Positions 1 to 6,666 of a stretch of 8,840 nt of DNA are shown one piece after another. This stretch comes from an uncultured Chloroflexota bacterium (GTDB lineage Bacteria > Chloroflexota > Limnocylindria > Limnocylindrales > CSP1-4). Position 1 is the first letter of the stretch. Each line of letters begins with the position of its first letter. Under the pieces are notes generated by a model that saw only the letters and a program-made list of their open reading frames with translations, did not search any database and had not been told where the DNA came from. Made by a program: the position numbers and the translations under genes. Location: the NCBI GenBank assembly GCA_903928275.1, contig CAIYQJ010000043.1, forward strand, positions 1 through 8,840, in the 5' to 3' direction.

Positions 1-8
1 CCGCCTAG

Positions 9-500
9 GCAGAGCCGATCATCGCCGCGGTCGCCGAGCCGGAGCCCGCAGTCCCGGCCCTCGTGCCGGAACCGGCCGCCCCCGCCGCCGAGCCCGCAGC
101 CGCGGTCGCGGTCGCGGTCGCCGCACCGGAGCTGGCCGCCGTGGCCGAGCCGGCGCCGATCGCGGTCGCCGAACCGGAGCCCGAGCCCGCCGTTGTCGCG
201 GCCCTCGTGCCAGAGCCGGAGCCGGAGCCGATCATCGTCGCGGTCGCCGAGCCGGAGCCAGAGCCGGAGCCCGCAGGCGTCGCCGCCACCGCCGAGGCAG
301 AGCCGATCATCGCCGCGGTCGCCGAGCCGGAGCCGATCATTGTCGCGGCCCTCGTGCCAGAGCGGGAACCGCCCGCCGTCGCCGACCCGGAGCCGGAGCC
401 GATCATCGTCGCGGTCGCTGAGCCGGAGCCCGAGCCGGAGCCGATCGCCCTCGAACCGGAGGCGATCGCGGTTCCGGCCGCTGCGCCGGAGCCCGTGGCC
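9..500 (+). repeat. Degenerate GCCGGAGCC-type coding repeat array
   Basis: This stretch is made of short repeats (gccggagcc, gagccgatcatcgtcgcgg and variants) encoding EPEPEP and IIVAVAEP units. Longer similarity is nested in it: about 50 bp from 222 closely match about 50 bp from 390, and bases 1-46 match 289-334 with a single difference. Such an array is prone to slippage and unequal exchange, and to assembly collapse. The complementary strand is also open here and would read as Gly/Ser/Ala repeats, a by-product of the repeat composition. Confidence 0.75.
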
Positions 501-1058
501 GTGCCGGAGCCGGAAGTCGCGGGGATCGCGGCTCCCCCACCCGCCCCTATCTGGGATGTCCGGGAGGAGGCGATCGACGCCGATGTTCTCGCTGCCGCAC
601 GCGCGGCCGGTCTCCCGCTCGATCGCCCACCCACGCTCCGGCCGGTCGTCCAGGCCAGTCCGCCGGCCCCGCCTCCCGCCCGGGCCGCCACGCCGATCCC
701 GGTCGTCGCACCGGCCCCGAGCGCCGCGGTCGTACCGCCGCCCGCCCCGCCGGTCGAGGCACAGGCGCCTGTCGTCCCGCCCGCGGCCCCCAGGACTGCG
801 CCTGCGCTGGCGGCGACGCGGGAGGCTCCGCCGGTCCCCGCCCTTCCGAGCCCGGCGGAGGTCCCGGCGCCCCCGGCGCCAGTGGCCGCCTCCGCGGCGC
901 CTGATGTCGCCCAGAGGGGTCACCGCGTGCGAAGACGGCCCGAGCTGCCCCAGCGCACCACGCCGAGCGCCATCAGGTGCAATGAGTGCGGGCTCCAACT
1001 GCCGGCTGCGGCCCGCTTCTGCCGCAGGTGCGGCGCCCGCCAGGTCCAGGAGGCCTGA
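63..1058 (+). CDS. Pro/Glu/Ala-repeat protein with C-terminal zinc ribbon (start uncertain)
   Basis: I do not recognise a named family and assign no function. Taken from the GTG at 63 the product is 331 aa. Residues 1-160 are low-complexity repeats built on EPEPEP and EPIIVAVAEP units. Residues 163-197 are the only ordinary-looking segment (it begins IWDVREEAIDADVLAAARAA). Residues 198-285 are a second Pro/Ala-rich linker. Residues 306-323 form a zinc ribbon (CNEC, ten residues, CRRC), which fixes this strand and frame as the coding one. No signal peptide or membrane segment is visible. The GTG has no Shine-Dalgarno sequence and lies inside the repeat. The same repeat continues upstream to an in-frame TAG at 6-8, so the real start is probably outside the window and the gene is either broken or mis-sequenced there. 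It converges on the BrkB-family gene. That it is a real gene is likely; the start is not trusted. Confidence 0.6.
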   Translation: MPEPAAPAAEPAAAVAVAVAAPELAAVAEPAPIAVAEPEPEPAVVAALVPEPEPEPIIVAVAEPEPEPEPAGVAATAEAEPIIAAVAEPEPIIVAALVPEREPPAVADPEPEPIIVAVAEPEPEPEPIALEPEAIAVPAAAPEPVAVPEPEVAGIAAPPPAPIWDVREEAIDADVLAAARAAGLPLDRPPTLRPVVQASPPAPPPARAATPIPVVAPAPSAAVVPPPAPPVEAQAPVVPPAAPRTAPALAATREAPPVPALPSPAEVPAPPAPVAASAAPDVAQRGHRVRRRPELPQRTTPSAIRCNECGLQLPAAARFCRRCGARQVQEA

Positions 1059-1147
1059 CCCCGCTCGCGATCGCGGAACGCGTGGGGCGGCGATCGTCGA
1101 CCAGGGGTGGATCGCAGCGGGGTGACCCGGCTCGCGACCGCGGGACG
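1056..1147. repeat. Pair of 25-bp imperfect direct repeats
   Basis: Bases 1056-1080 and 1123-1147 match at 22 of 25 positions. Both copies begin TGACCC and contain GCTCGCGA followed by CGCGG. Copy 1 starts exactly at the stop codon of the zinc-ribbon repeat gene and contains the 10-bp palindrome CGCGATCGCG; copy 2 has the near-palindrome CGCGACCGCG. The copies are 67 bp apart start to start. The rest of the gap to 1332 shows no convincing gene, tRNA or T-tracted terminator. The role is unknown; it could be a binding-site pair or a decayed local duplication. Confidence 0.6.
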
Positions 1148-1332
1148 TGCGGCGTCGCGGCGGAGCGCCCCCAGCGCGGAGGGCGGATAGCACTCTGCCA
1201 GCGGGATCCACCCGTGCAACGGACTGCTGCCGCACATCGACGCGCTGCCGCGGGCGCAGCCCGCCTCCTCGCGCAGCATGTCGAAGAGGAGCGAGGCTGA
1301 CCGCGTCGGCCGTTCTCGGGCCCTCTCCGGCG

Positions 1333-2274
1333 CTACCCGCCGCCAGCCGGACCGGTCGCCGCTGGCCGCTCGGGCCGGGGCGCGCCCACCCGCCGGGCGA
1401 GCCACGCGACTCCGATGAGCACGATCTGCGTGCACAGCGAGAGCCAGATGAGCGCCGCGAACAGGGCGACGAATGCCCCATAGAGTCGGAGTGACTTGAA
1501 GAAGATCGGCGTCACGACGGCGAAGATCTGCGTGAGCGCGCTCACGGCGACGGCCGCGCCGAGCGCCGGGAAGAACGCCTCGCGCCAGGCGATCCGCCGG
1601 GCCGGCACGAACCGGTACACGAGCAGGAAGGTGATGAACAGCCACGCGGTCACGGCGATGGCCGCGATGATCCTGCGGACGATCTTGTCGCCCTCGACGC
1701 TCGGGATCAGGGTCAGGTCGGACACGAACAGGAGCGCCGCGACGCCACCGAGGGCGCTGCCGAGGAAGAAGACGACGGCGATGAGAGACTCGATCGTCTG
1801 GCGGACGATGTCGCGCCGGGGCTCGCGCGGGAAGAACAGCGCCACGCTCGACTCCAGCGCCGCGTAGACGCGGCTGGCACCCCAGACGAGGCCGATGATC
1901 CCGAGGATGCTGTACGTCCAGGCACCGTCGGCGAGCTGCTTGAGGATCTCGTTGACGAAGTCCGCCAGGGGCGGGAACTGCGCGATCAGCTCGGTCAGGA
2001 GGCGGTTCCGCTCGGCCGCGTCCACGATGAACACGCCGAGCAGCGCGACGAGGACCAGGAGGGTCGGCACGATGGCGAAGATCGTGCTGTACGCGAGTCC
2101 CGCGGCGGTCACGCCGCCCCCTGCGGCCCCGTAGCGGTCCATCACGTCGACGCCGAGGCTGCCGAGACGCGTGGACAGGACCCGATCGACCCGGAGCGCC
2201 ACGCTTGCCTGGACGCGAGCGACGCCGCCTGCAGGTCCGCGGCCGGGCGTGTCGCCGTCGCCCGCCATCGACAT
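1333..2274 (-). CDS. YihY/virulence factor BrkB family inner-membrane protein
   Basis: The product is a 313-aa polytopic membrane protein of the YihY/BrkB family, once misannotated as ribonuclease BN; its biochemical role is not established. About six hydrophobic segments are visible, near residues 60-84, 121-143, 160-184, 200-221, 234-256 and 264-294. Family landmarks are AAGLAYSTIFAIVP in the first segment, LVWGASRVYAAL near 129-140, YRFVPARRIAWREA near 220-233, and the last segment YGAFVALFAALIWLSL. The N-terminal 50 residues and the Pro/Ala/Gly-rich last 20 are polar and probably cytoplasmic. The ATG at 2274 lies three nucleotides after the upstream gene's TGA and has no clear Shine-Dalgarno sequence, so translational coupling is likely; an ATG at 2268 is an alternative start. 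It is the last gene of the minus-strand block. The family call is firm; the function is unknown. Confidence 0.92.
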   Translation of the reverse strand: MSMAGDGDTPGRGPAGGVARVQASVALRVDRVLSTRLGSLGVDVMDRYGAAGGGVTAAGLAYSTIFAIVPTLLVLVALLGVFIVDAAERNRLLTELIAQFPPLADFVNEILKQLADGAWTYSILGIIGLVWGASRVYAALESSVALFFPREPRRDIVRQTIESLIAVVFFLGSALGGVAALLFVSDLTLIPSVEGDKIVRRIIAAIAVTAWLFITFLLVYRFVPARRIAWREAFFPALGAAVAVSALTQIFAVVTPIFFKSLRLYGAFVALFAALIWLSLCTQIVLIGVAWLARRVGAPRPERPAATGPAGGG

Positions 2275-2277
2275 GCG

Positions 2278-2520
2278 TCAGCCCGTCAGGTCGTCGAACA
2301 GGACGGGTTGTACGTCTTCGGCCCGGACCCGGCCGCGAGGCTTCAGCAGCGCGCGGACCTCTGCCCGCCGGACGTACCGACGACCCCCAGGCTTGATGCT
2401 CGACATCCTGCCCGCGCGCGCCCAGCGTCCGATCGTCTCGGGCCTGACCGCGACATTCGCCGCCGCGAGGATGTCGGAAGCCTCCGCCAGCGTCACCCAG
2501 TCCGCCGCCGTCCTCGACAT
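2278..2520 (-). CDS. Excisionase-family helix-turn-helix DNA-binding protein (80 aa)
   Basis: This is a small MerR/excisionase-type HTH protein (HTH_17-like). It shows the usual layout: WVTLAEASDILAAANVAV for the first helices, RPETIGRWARAGRM for the recognition helix and turn, and IKPGGRRYVRRAEVRALL for the basic wing and last helix (about residues 8-62). A short acidic tail ends DVQPVLFDDLTG. The frame is open up to 2628, but the ATG at 2520 is preferred: AAGGAGGG lies about nine bases upstream, the HTH begins a few residues in, and the longer version would add Arg/Pro-rich sequence overlapping fmdB. The gap to the preceding stop is 4 nt. No integrase or other phage gene is near, so the excisionase label describes the fold and not a role in excision. 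It probably acts as a local regulator; its target is unknown. Confidence 0.85.
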   Translation of the reverse strand: MSRTAADWVTLAEASDILAAANVAVRPETIGRWARAGRMSSIKPGGRRYVRRAEVRALLKPRGRVRAEDVQPVLFDDLTG

Positions 2521-2524
2521 CTGA

Positions 2525-2854
2525 TCAGCCCTCCTTCGGCGCGTCGGCCGGGCCGTCGGCAGGCGCTCCGCTGGAGACCCCGGATGACGCGGTGGCCGCG
2601 GGCGCCGCGGAGGCGCCCGTCTGCGCATCCGACCCGCTGCCGTCCGCCCGAGCCTTCGACTTCACCGGACCGGACGTGCTCCGCCGGTCCTTCTTCGCCC
2701 ATCCGCTCCCCTTGAAGTGGACGGCGGGCGCGGCGAACGCCTTGGCCATGGGGCCCCCGCACACGGGACACTCTCGCGGCCCCTCCGCGTGGAGGCCGTG
2801 GACGACCTCCATCACGTGGCCGCAGCTCTCGCACACGTAGTCGTGGATCGGCAC
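2525..2854 (-). CDS. FmdB-type zinc-ribbon protein
   Basis: The product is a 109-aa protein of the FmdB/CxxC_CxxC_SSSS zinc-ribbon family, thought to be regulatory and poorly characterised. The N-terminus PIHDYVCESCGHVMEV is the family signature. The ribbon cysteines are C8, C11, C29 and C32 (CESC, 17 residues, CPVC), followed by the typical FKGSGWAKKD at about 50-59. Residues 60-109 are a disordered Ala/Ser/Gly/Asp-rich tail. The GTG start at 2854 is chosen because family members begin M-P-I-Y/H-D-Y; the longer frame to 2911 adds unrelated residues. A modest GAAGGGA ribosome-binding site lies about ten bases upstream. It sits 29 nt after the 239-aa zinc-ribbon gene and 4 nt before the HTH gene, so co-transcription is likely. 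The family call is firm; what it regulates cannot be read from the sequence. Confidence 0.9.
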   Translation of the reverse strand: MPIHDYVCESCGHVMEVVHGLHAEGPRECPVCGGPMAKAFAAPAVHFKGSGWAKKDRRSTSGPVKSKARADGSGSDAQTGASAAPAATASSGVSSGAPADGPADAPKEG

Positions 2855-2883
2855 TGTGGGTGGATCCCTTCGGCGACCGCGGG

Positions 2884-3603
2884 CTAGGCCCGCAGGAGTC
2901 GCATCCCGCACTTCGGACAGTAGTAGGCCCGCTCGACGGCCGACGAGTACCCGCAGCTCGGGCAGATGAGGCCGCCGCCGCCCGGGGCCAGGACGGGACG
3001 ATCCTCAGCGCTGATGGGTCCGGCGCCGGCGATCGTCCACAGGCTGTTCACGAGGCCGTTGAGCAGGCGCGACGCGGCGCGGTCGGTGTCGCCCCGGACG
3101 CCCCTTCCGCCCCACCCGACGATGCCACGGACGATGAGGTCGCCGGTGACTTCGTCCCAGTGTGCCGCCACGCCACCGACGACCGCATCGAACAGCGGAT
3201 AGCCGGTGGTGTCGAGCTCACCGGCGAGGAGGCCGCAGGCGAGTGTGTCGACGGTCGGATCGAGTGCGTCGACCAGCTCGAGCGTCATCACGGCGTGGCG
3301 CGCGGCGGGGCTGAGATCCGCGTGCGCGCTCACCCACTGGAGCGCCTCGGACGGTCGCTCCAGGTCGGGCGATGCCTGTGCGAACTCGACTGCGCGCGGC
3401 TCGATGATCTCGACCGGTCCCAGCGCGACGCCCGCCACCAGGCCGCGCAGCGCCTCCATCGCGTTGGGGCCCACGGCCATCCGCACGCCGTCACTCGACT
3501 TCGCGCCGTAGGAGAGCCGCAGGAGGTACTCCTGCGCTGGCACTTCCTCGGGCTCCGGCTCCGCCACCGGCTCGATCGGCTTCTTCCGCTGGAATAGGGG
3601 CAC
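2884..3603 (-). CDS. 239-aa protein of unknown function with C-terminal zinc ribbon
   Basis: I do not recognise this family. The N-terminus is a short charged leader containing AEPEPEE (14-20), echoing the repeats of the plus-strand protein at the left edge. Residues 25-200 look like a compact soluble domain, mostly helical, with segments such as SYGAKSSDGVRMAVGPNAME and WDEVTGDLIVRGIVGWGGRG. A glycine-rich hinge (207-211) leads to a zinc ribbon with C214, C217, C229 and C232 (CPSC, 11 residues, CPKC). No signal peptide or membrane span is seen. The GTG at 3603 is preceded by GGGAGG four bases upstream; other starts would either lose the N-terminus or run into valS. It lies 55 nt after valS and 29 nt before fmdB. 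A cytoplasmic role, possibly binding protein or nucleic acid through the ribbon, is only inference. Confidence 0.85.
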   Translation of the reverse strand: MPLFQRKKPIEPVAEPEPEEVPAQEYLLRLSYGAKSSDGVRMAVGPNAMEALRGLVAGVALGPVEIIEPRAVEFAQASPDLERPSEALQWVSAHADLSPAARHAVMTLELVDALDPTVDTLACGLLAGELDTTGYPLFDAVVGGVAAHWDEVTGDLIVRGIVGWGGRGVRGDTDRAASRLLNGLVNSLWTIAGAGPISAEDRPVLAPGGGGLICPSCGYSSAVERAYYCPKCGMRLLRA

Positions 3604-3631
3604 GCGTCCTCCCGCCTGTGCGATCGGCGTG

Positions 3632-3641
3632 ATCGTAGCAA
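3632..3641 (-). promoter_or_regulatory. Candidate extended -10 promoter between valS and the zinc-ribbon gene
   Basis: On the minus strand the 55-nt gap after valS reads TTGCTACGATC. TACGAT (3637 to 3632) is preceded by TGC, an extended -10 arrangement like the TGCTACACT proposed for valS. No -35 is evident. Transcription would begin about 22 nt before the GTG at 3603. It could let the downstream small genes be expressed when valS is attenuated. This is a single short match. Confidence 0.35.
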
Positions 3642-3658
3642 GTCCCGGGTCGGCGGCC

Positions 3659-6400
3659 CTAGCCCTGATCGCCGATCCGCCCGCGGAGACGGGCGACGAG
3701 CTCCACCAGCTCGGCCTCGCGGGCCCTGGCGGATCCGACGACGGATGCCGGAGCCCGCTCGACGAACGACGGGTTCGCGAGACGCGACCGCGCGCCTTCG
3801 AGGAGCGCCTCGGCTTCCTGGAGCTCCCGCTCGACACGCGCCCGGTCGCGACCCGCCCGCTCGGCATCCTCGGCCACCGGCTGGATGATCGCCTCGGTGG
3901 ATCCGGCGATGACCGCCAGCGATCCGTCGGCGCGAGCGGTCGCGAGGCTCTCCCCGTCCGCATGCCGCTGCAGCGGGCGCGCGCGAGCGAGGCGCGCCAG
4001 CGCCGGACGCAGGTCCTCGAAGGCGGGCGCGAGGTCGTCCCCGACGACGAGATGGACCGGCAGCCAGGCGGCCGGCTCGATCCGCGCCTCGCCACGGGCG
4101 TTGCGGATCGCACGGACGAGCTCGATCGCGGCCGCGACGGGGACCTCCGCTGCCGGATCGATCCCGCCCGGCTCGGGCCACCGCGCGACGATCAGGAGCT
4201 CGGGATCGTCGGCAGCGTGAGGAAGATGACGCCAGATCGCCTCCGTCACGAACGGCATGATCGGATGGAGGAGCCGGACGAGCGTGTCGAGCGCATCGAC
4301 CATGGCCCACCAGGTCGCCTCGCGTTCCGCCGCCGCCAGCGACTCGTCTCCCAGCCGGATCTTCGCGAGCTCGATGGCCCAGTCGCAGTAGTCGTTCCAC
4401 GTGGCGTCGTACAGCAGCCGGGTCACGTCGGCGAAGGCGTACTCGGCGAGCGCCCGATCGACCTCGGCCACGGTGGTCGCGATGCGGCTGCCGAGCCACC
4501 GCTCGCCGGGCCCCAGGCGGGCGGCGTCCGGGGCTCGGCGCGGAGCGTCGGCCGGTATGGAGGCCGGGCGGGCACCGAGGAGCCAGCGCGTCGCGTTCCA
4601 GAGCTTGTTCGTGAAGTTCCGGGCGTTCTCGAGCTTCTCGGCGCTGAAGCGCTGGTCGTTGCCCGGCGCCGCGCCGTGGACGAGCGCGAACCGGAGGGCG
4701 TCGGCGCCGGACTCGTCGATCGCCTCGAGAGGGTCGACGACGTTCCCCTTCGTCTTCGACATCTTCTGCCCGTAGGGGTCCCGCACCAGGCCCGACAGGT
4801 ACACCATCGAGAACGGTGGCTCCCCCGTGAGGTGGATCCCGAGCATCATCATCCGGGCGACCCAGAAGAAGATGATGTCGTACGCGGTCTCCATGACGGT
4901 GCCGGGATAGAAGCGGGCGAGGTCGCCCGTCGCATCGGGCCAGCCGAGGGTGGAGAACGGCCACAGCCCCGAGCTGAACCACGTGTCGAAGATGTCCGGA
5001 TCCTGGGTGAGCTCGGCAGCCGGCGCACCACAGGTCTCGCACGCGCCCGGACCCTCGGGGGATGCCGACACGGTCACGTGGCCGTCGGGGCAGTACCACG
5101 CCGGGATCCGGTGGCCCCACCACAGCTGCCGACTGACGTTCCAGTCGCGGATCTCCGTGAGCCAGTGCTCCCACACCTTCTCGAAGCGCTCAGGAAGGAT
5201 CATGGTCTCGCGCGAGCGGGTGGCCGCGAGGGCGGCTGCCGCGAGCGGCGCGGTCCGGACGAACCACTGCGTCTTCAGGCGGGGCTCCACCACGTCGTTG
5301 GATCGCTGGCAGCGACCGATCACCATCTCGTGCGGCCGTGTGCCGACGAGGTCTCCGTGCGCCTCGAGGTCGCCGAGGATCCGCTGGCGGACCGCGAAGC
5401 GGTCCAGGCCCGCGTACGCTGCGCCCGCGGCGGAGACCCGGCCATCGTCCTCGAGCACGTCGATGATCGGCAGGCCGTGGCGCGCGCCCGTCGCGGCGTC
5501 ATCGTGGTCGTGCGCGGGCGTGATCTTCACGGCGCCCGTCCCGAAGGCTGGGTCGACCGCGGTGTCGGCGATGATCGGCACGTCGCGCTCGACGAACGGG
5601 ATCCGCACGATGCGCCCCACGACGTCGCGGTAGCGCGCGTCATCCGGGTGGACCGCCACGGCGGTGTCGCCGAGGATCGTCTCGGGTCGGGTCGTCGCGA
5701 CGTCGATCCCCTGGGCCAGCAGCGACCCGTCGGCCGGATCCACCAGGTGGTAGCGGATCGTCCACAGGGTCCCGGTCTCGGGCGTGGCGATGACCTCGAG
5801 GTCCGACAGGCTCGTGCGGCAGCCGGGGCACCAGTTGATGAGCGTCTCGGCCCGATAGGCGAGGCCCTCGCGGTAGAGCCGGAGGAACGCCTCGCGGACC
5901 GCGCGGCTCGAGACGTCGTCCATGGTGAAGCGGATCCGGCCCCAGTCGAGCGACGCGCCGACGCGGCGCTGCTGGGCGAGGATGACGCCGCGCGTCTCCT
6001 CGACGAAGCGCCACATCCGCTCGAGATAGCGATCGCGACCGAGGCTGGCGCGCGTCTCGCCATCCGCGGCGATCACCCTGTCAAGGACTACCTGCGCCGC
6101 GATCGACGCGTGATCGAGGCCCGGCAGGAAGAGGGCGGGGCGGCCCTGCATCCGTGCATGACGGATCATGAGGTCCTCGACGGTCGACCGCTGCGCGTGA
6201 CCGAGATGGAGGGATCCCGTGACGTTGGGCGGCGGCTGGATGATGACGAACGGGACTGCGTCCGGGTCGGCGCGGGAGCCGGCGCCGTCCGGCGCGAAGA
6301 CGTCCGCCGCGAGCCACCGGTCGTAGATGTCCGATTCGACGTCCGCGGGGCGGTAGGCCTTCGCGAGGCCACCGGGCACGCCCGTCGCTCCGTCCGCCAT
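3659..6400 (-). CDS. valS: Valyl-tRNA synthetase
   Basis: This cytoplasmic class I synthetase attaches valine to tRNA-Val and edits mischarged threonine. The product is 913 aa, a normal bacterial length. PPPNVTGSLHLGHAQ at 57-70 carries the HIGH signature as HLGH (65-68); KMSKTKGNVVDP at 546-557 is the KMSKS loop. The CP1 editing domain lies between, with ATTRPETILGDTAVAVHP (235-252) and TPAHDHDD (294-301). Likely zinc-binding cysteines are C191/C194 (NWCPGC) and C437, C454 and C457. EPRLKTQWFV, DWNVSRQLWWGHRIPAWYC and FDTWFSSGLWPFSTLGWP are conserved ValRS blocks. The anticodon-binding domain is around 640-770, and the C-terminal coiled coil (about 845-911) includes NPSFVERAP. The ATG at 6400 has GAGGGAG eight bases upstream and begins just before the conserved AKAYRPADVE; the frame is open further upstream, but into a leader with its own promoter and terminator. 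An unusual detail is PGLDHASIAAQ where PGTDHAGIATQ is more common. Confidence 0.98.
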   Translation of the reverse strand: MADGATGVPGGLAKAYRPADVESDIYDRWLAADVFAPDGAGSRADPDAVPFVIIQPPPNVTGSLHLGHAQRSTVEDLMIRHARMQGRPALFLPGLDHASIAAQVVLDRVIAADGETRASLGRDRYLERMWRFVEETRGVILAQQRRVGASLDWGRIRFTMDDVSSRAVREAFLRLYREGLAYRAETLINWCPGCRTSLSDLEVIATPETGTLWTIRYHLVDPADGSLLAQGIDVATTRPETILGDTAVAVHPDDARYRDVVGRIVRIPFVERDVPIIADTAVDPAFGTGAVKITPAHDHDDAATGARHGLPIIDVLEDDGRVSAAGAAYAGLDRFAVRQRILGDLEAHGDLVGTRPHEMVIGRCQRSNDVVEPRLKTQWFVRTAPLAAAALAATRSRETMILPERFEKVWEHWLTEIRDWNVSRQLWWGHRIPAWYCPDGHVTVSASPEGPGACETCGAPAAELTQDPDIFDTWFSSGLWPFSTLGWPDATGDLARFYPGTVMETAYDIIFFWVARMMMLGIHLTGEPPFSMVYLSGLVRDPYGQKMSKTKGNVVDPLEAIDESGADALRFALVHGAAPGNDQRFSAEKLENARNFTNKLWNATRWLLGARPASIPADAPRRAPDAARLGPGERWLGSRIATTVAEVDRALAEYAFADVTRLLYDATWNDYCDWAIELAKIRLGDESLAAAEREATWWAMVDALDTLVRLLHPIMPFVTEAIWRHLPHAADDPELLIVARWPEPGGIDPAAEVPVAAAIELVRAIRNARGEARIEPAAWLPVHLVVGDDLAPAFEDLRPALARLARARPLQRHADGESLATARADGSLAVIAGSTEAIIQPVAEDAERAGRDRARVERELQEAEALLEGARSRLANPSFVERAPASVVGSARAREAELVELVARLRGRIGDQG

Positions 6401-6660
6401 CGCCGCCACTCCCTCTCGAAACGAGACAACCCCGTGCGTCCCAGCGGACGGACGGGGTGGTGCCGAAGCCGACTGGTCGGGTCCAGCGCGGCCCCGATCA
6501 TCCCGGGCGCGGGTCCGGGCGCCCCTCGTCGGCACCTTGCCGGGCCTCACCCGTCGGGGCTCGCGGGGGACATCCCCGCCGGCGTTCGGGACCCGGCTTG
6601 CGCCGTCCCGTCGTCCTGTGCGCCCCGCTCACTCTCGGCCCTTCGGTCCTCACGAAGAAG
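6401..6660 (-). promoter_or_regulatory. Long structured 5' leader of valS
   Basis: If transcription starts near 6660, the valS mRNA has an untranslated leader of about 260 nt. On the minus strand it can form several stems: CGGGAC-GGC closed by a GCAA tetraloop (6610 to 6587), GCGGGG/CCCCGC (6579 to 6563), GGGCGC/GCGCCC (6524 to 6505), and the terminator-like hairpin (6457 to 6430). GACGGGTG (6555 to 6548) can pair with CACCCCGTC (6459 to 6451) with one bulged C. That pairing would consume the left arm of the terminator, giving a plausible antiterminator. A GTC valine triplet sits in the 6579-6563 hairpin loop. A T-box would be the obvious explanation, but the invariant T-box element around TGGN is not found, so the class of any regulator is open. 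Confidence 0.5.
6419..6457 (-). terminator. Terminator-like hairpin just upstream of valS (candidate attenuator)
   Basis: Read on the minus strand, CCCCGT, one unpaired C, CGTCC, loop GCTG, GGACG, one unpaired C, ACGGGG forms an 11-bp stem (6457 to 6430) with a single C-C mismatch. It is followed by TTGTCTCGTTT, a moderately T-rich run that stands out in this GC-rich sequence. It ends about 20-30 nt before the valS start, where an attenuator would be expected. The T-run is interrupted, so its termination strength is uncertain. Confidence 0.6.
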
Positions 6661-6664
6661 GGCC
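6637..6664 (-). promoter_or_regulatory. 8-bp perfect inverted repeat at the valS transcription start
   Basis: GGCCCTTC (6637-6644) and GAAGGGCC (6657-6664) form a perfect inverted repeat around a 12-base spacer. It begins within a few bases of the predicted start point of the valS leader, so it could be a 5' stabilising stem in RNA or an operator on DNA. No T-tract follows on either strand, so it is not a convincing terminator for clpX. Confidence 0.5.
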
Positions 6665-6666
6665 GC

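Noticed and set aside
5..691. Minus-strand frame encoding Gly/Ser/Ala repeats
   Set aside because: It mirrors the EPEPEP repeat array; the zinc ribbon on the plus strand supports that strand as coding.
920..1279. Minus-strand frame from the ATG at 1279, with high G/C third positions and segments such as FDMLREEAGCARG
   Set aside because: It runs antisense into the zinc ribbon of the plus-strand gene, has no ribosome-binding site of note and no recognised family. The G/C third positions fade after about 60 codons.
1250..1291. GCGGGC-GCA-GCCCGC hairpin and CTCCTC/GAGGAG inverted repeat as a bidirectional terminator
   Set aside because: Neither is followed by a T-tract on either strand, and short GC-only stems are expected by chance at this composition.
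2278..2520. Excisionase-type HTH as sign of a prophage or integrative element
   Set aside because: There is no integrase, attachment-site repeat or phage gene nearby; this HTH class is common in non-mobile regulators.
6452..6470. GGGGTGGTGCCG resembling the T-box core (AGGGTGGTACCGCG)
   Set aside because: It is on the plus strand, antisense to the valS leader, and no plus-strand gene follows; it is mostly the complement of the terminator arm.
6547..6573. An 8-codon leader-peptide frame (MSPASPDG) in the valS leader
   Set aside because: It has no valine codons and no spaced ribosome-binding site, so classic leader-peptide attenuation for valine is not supported.
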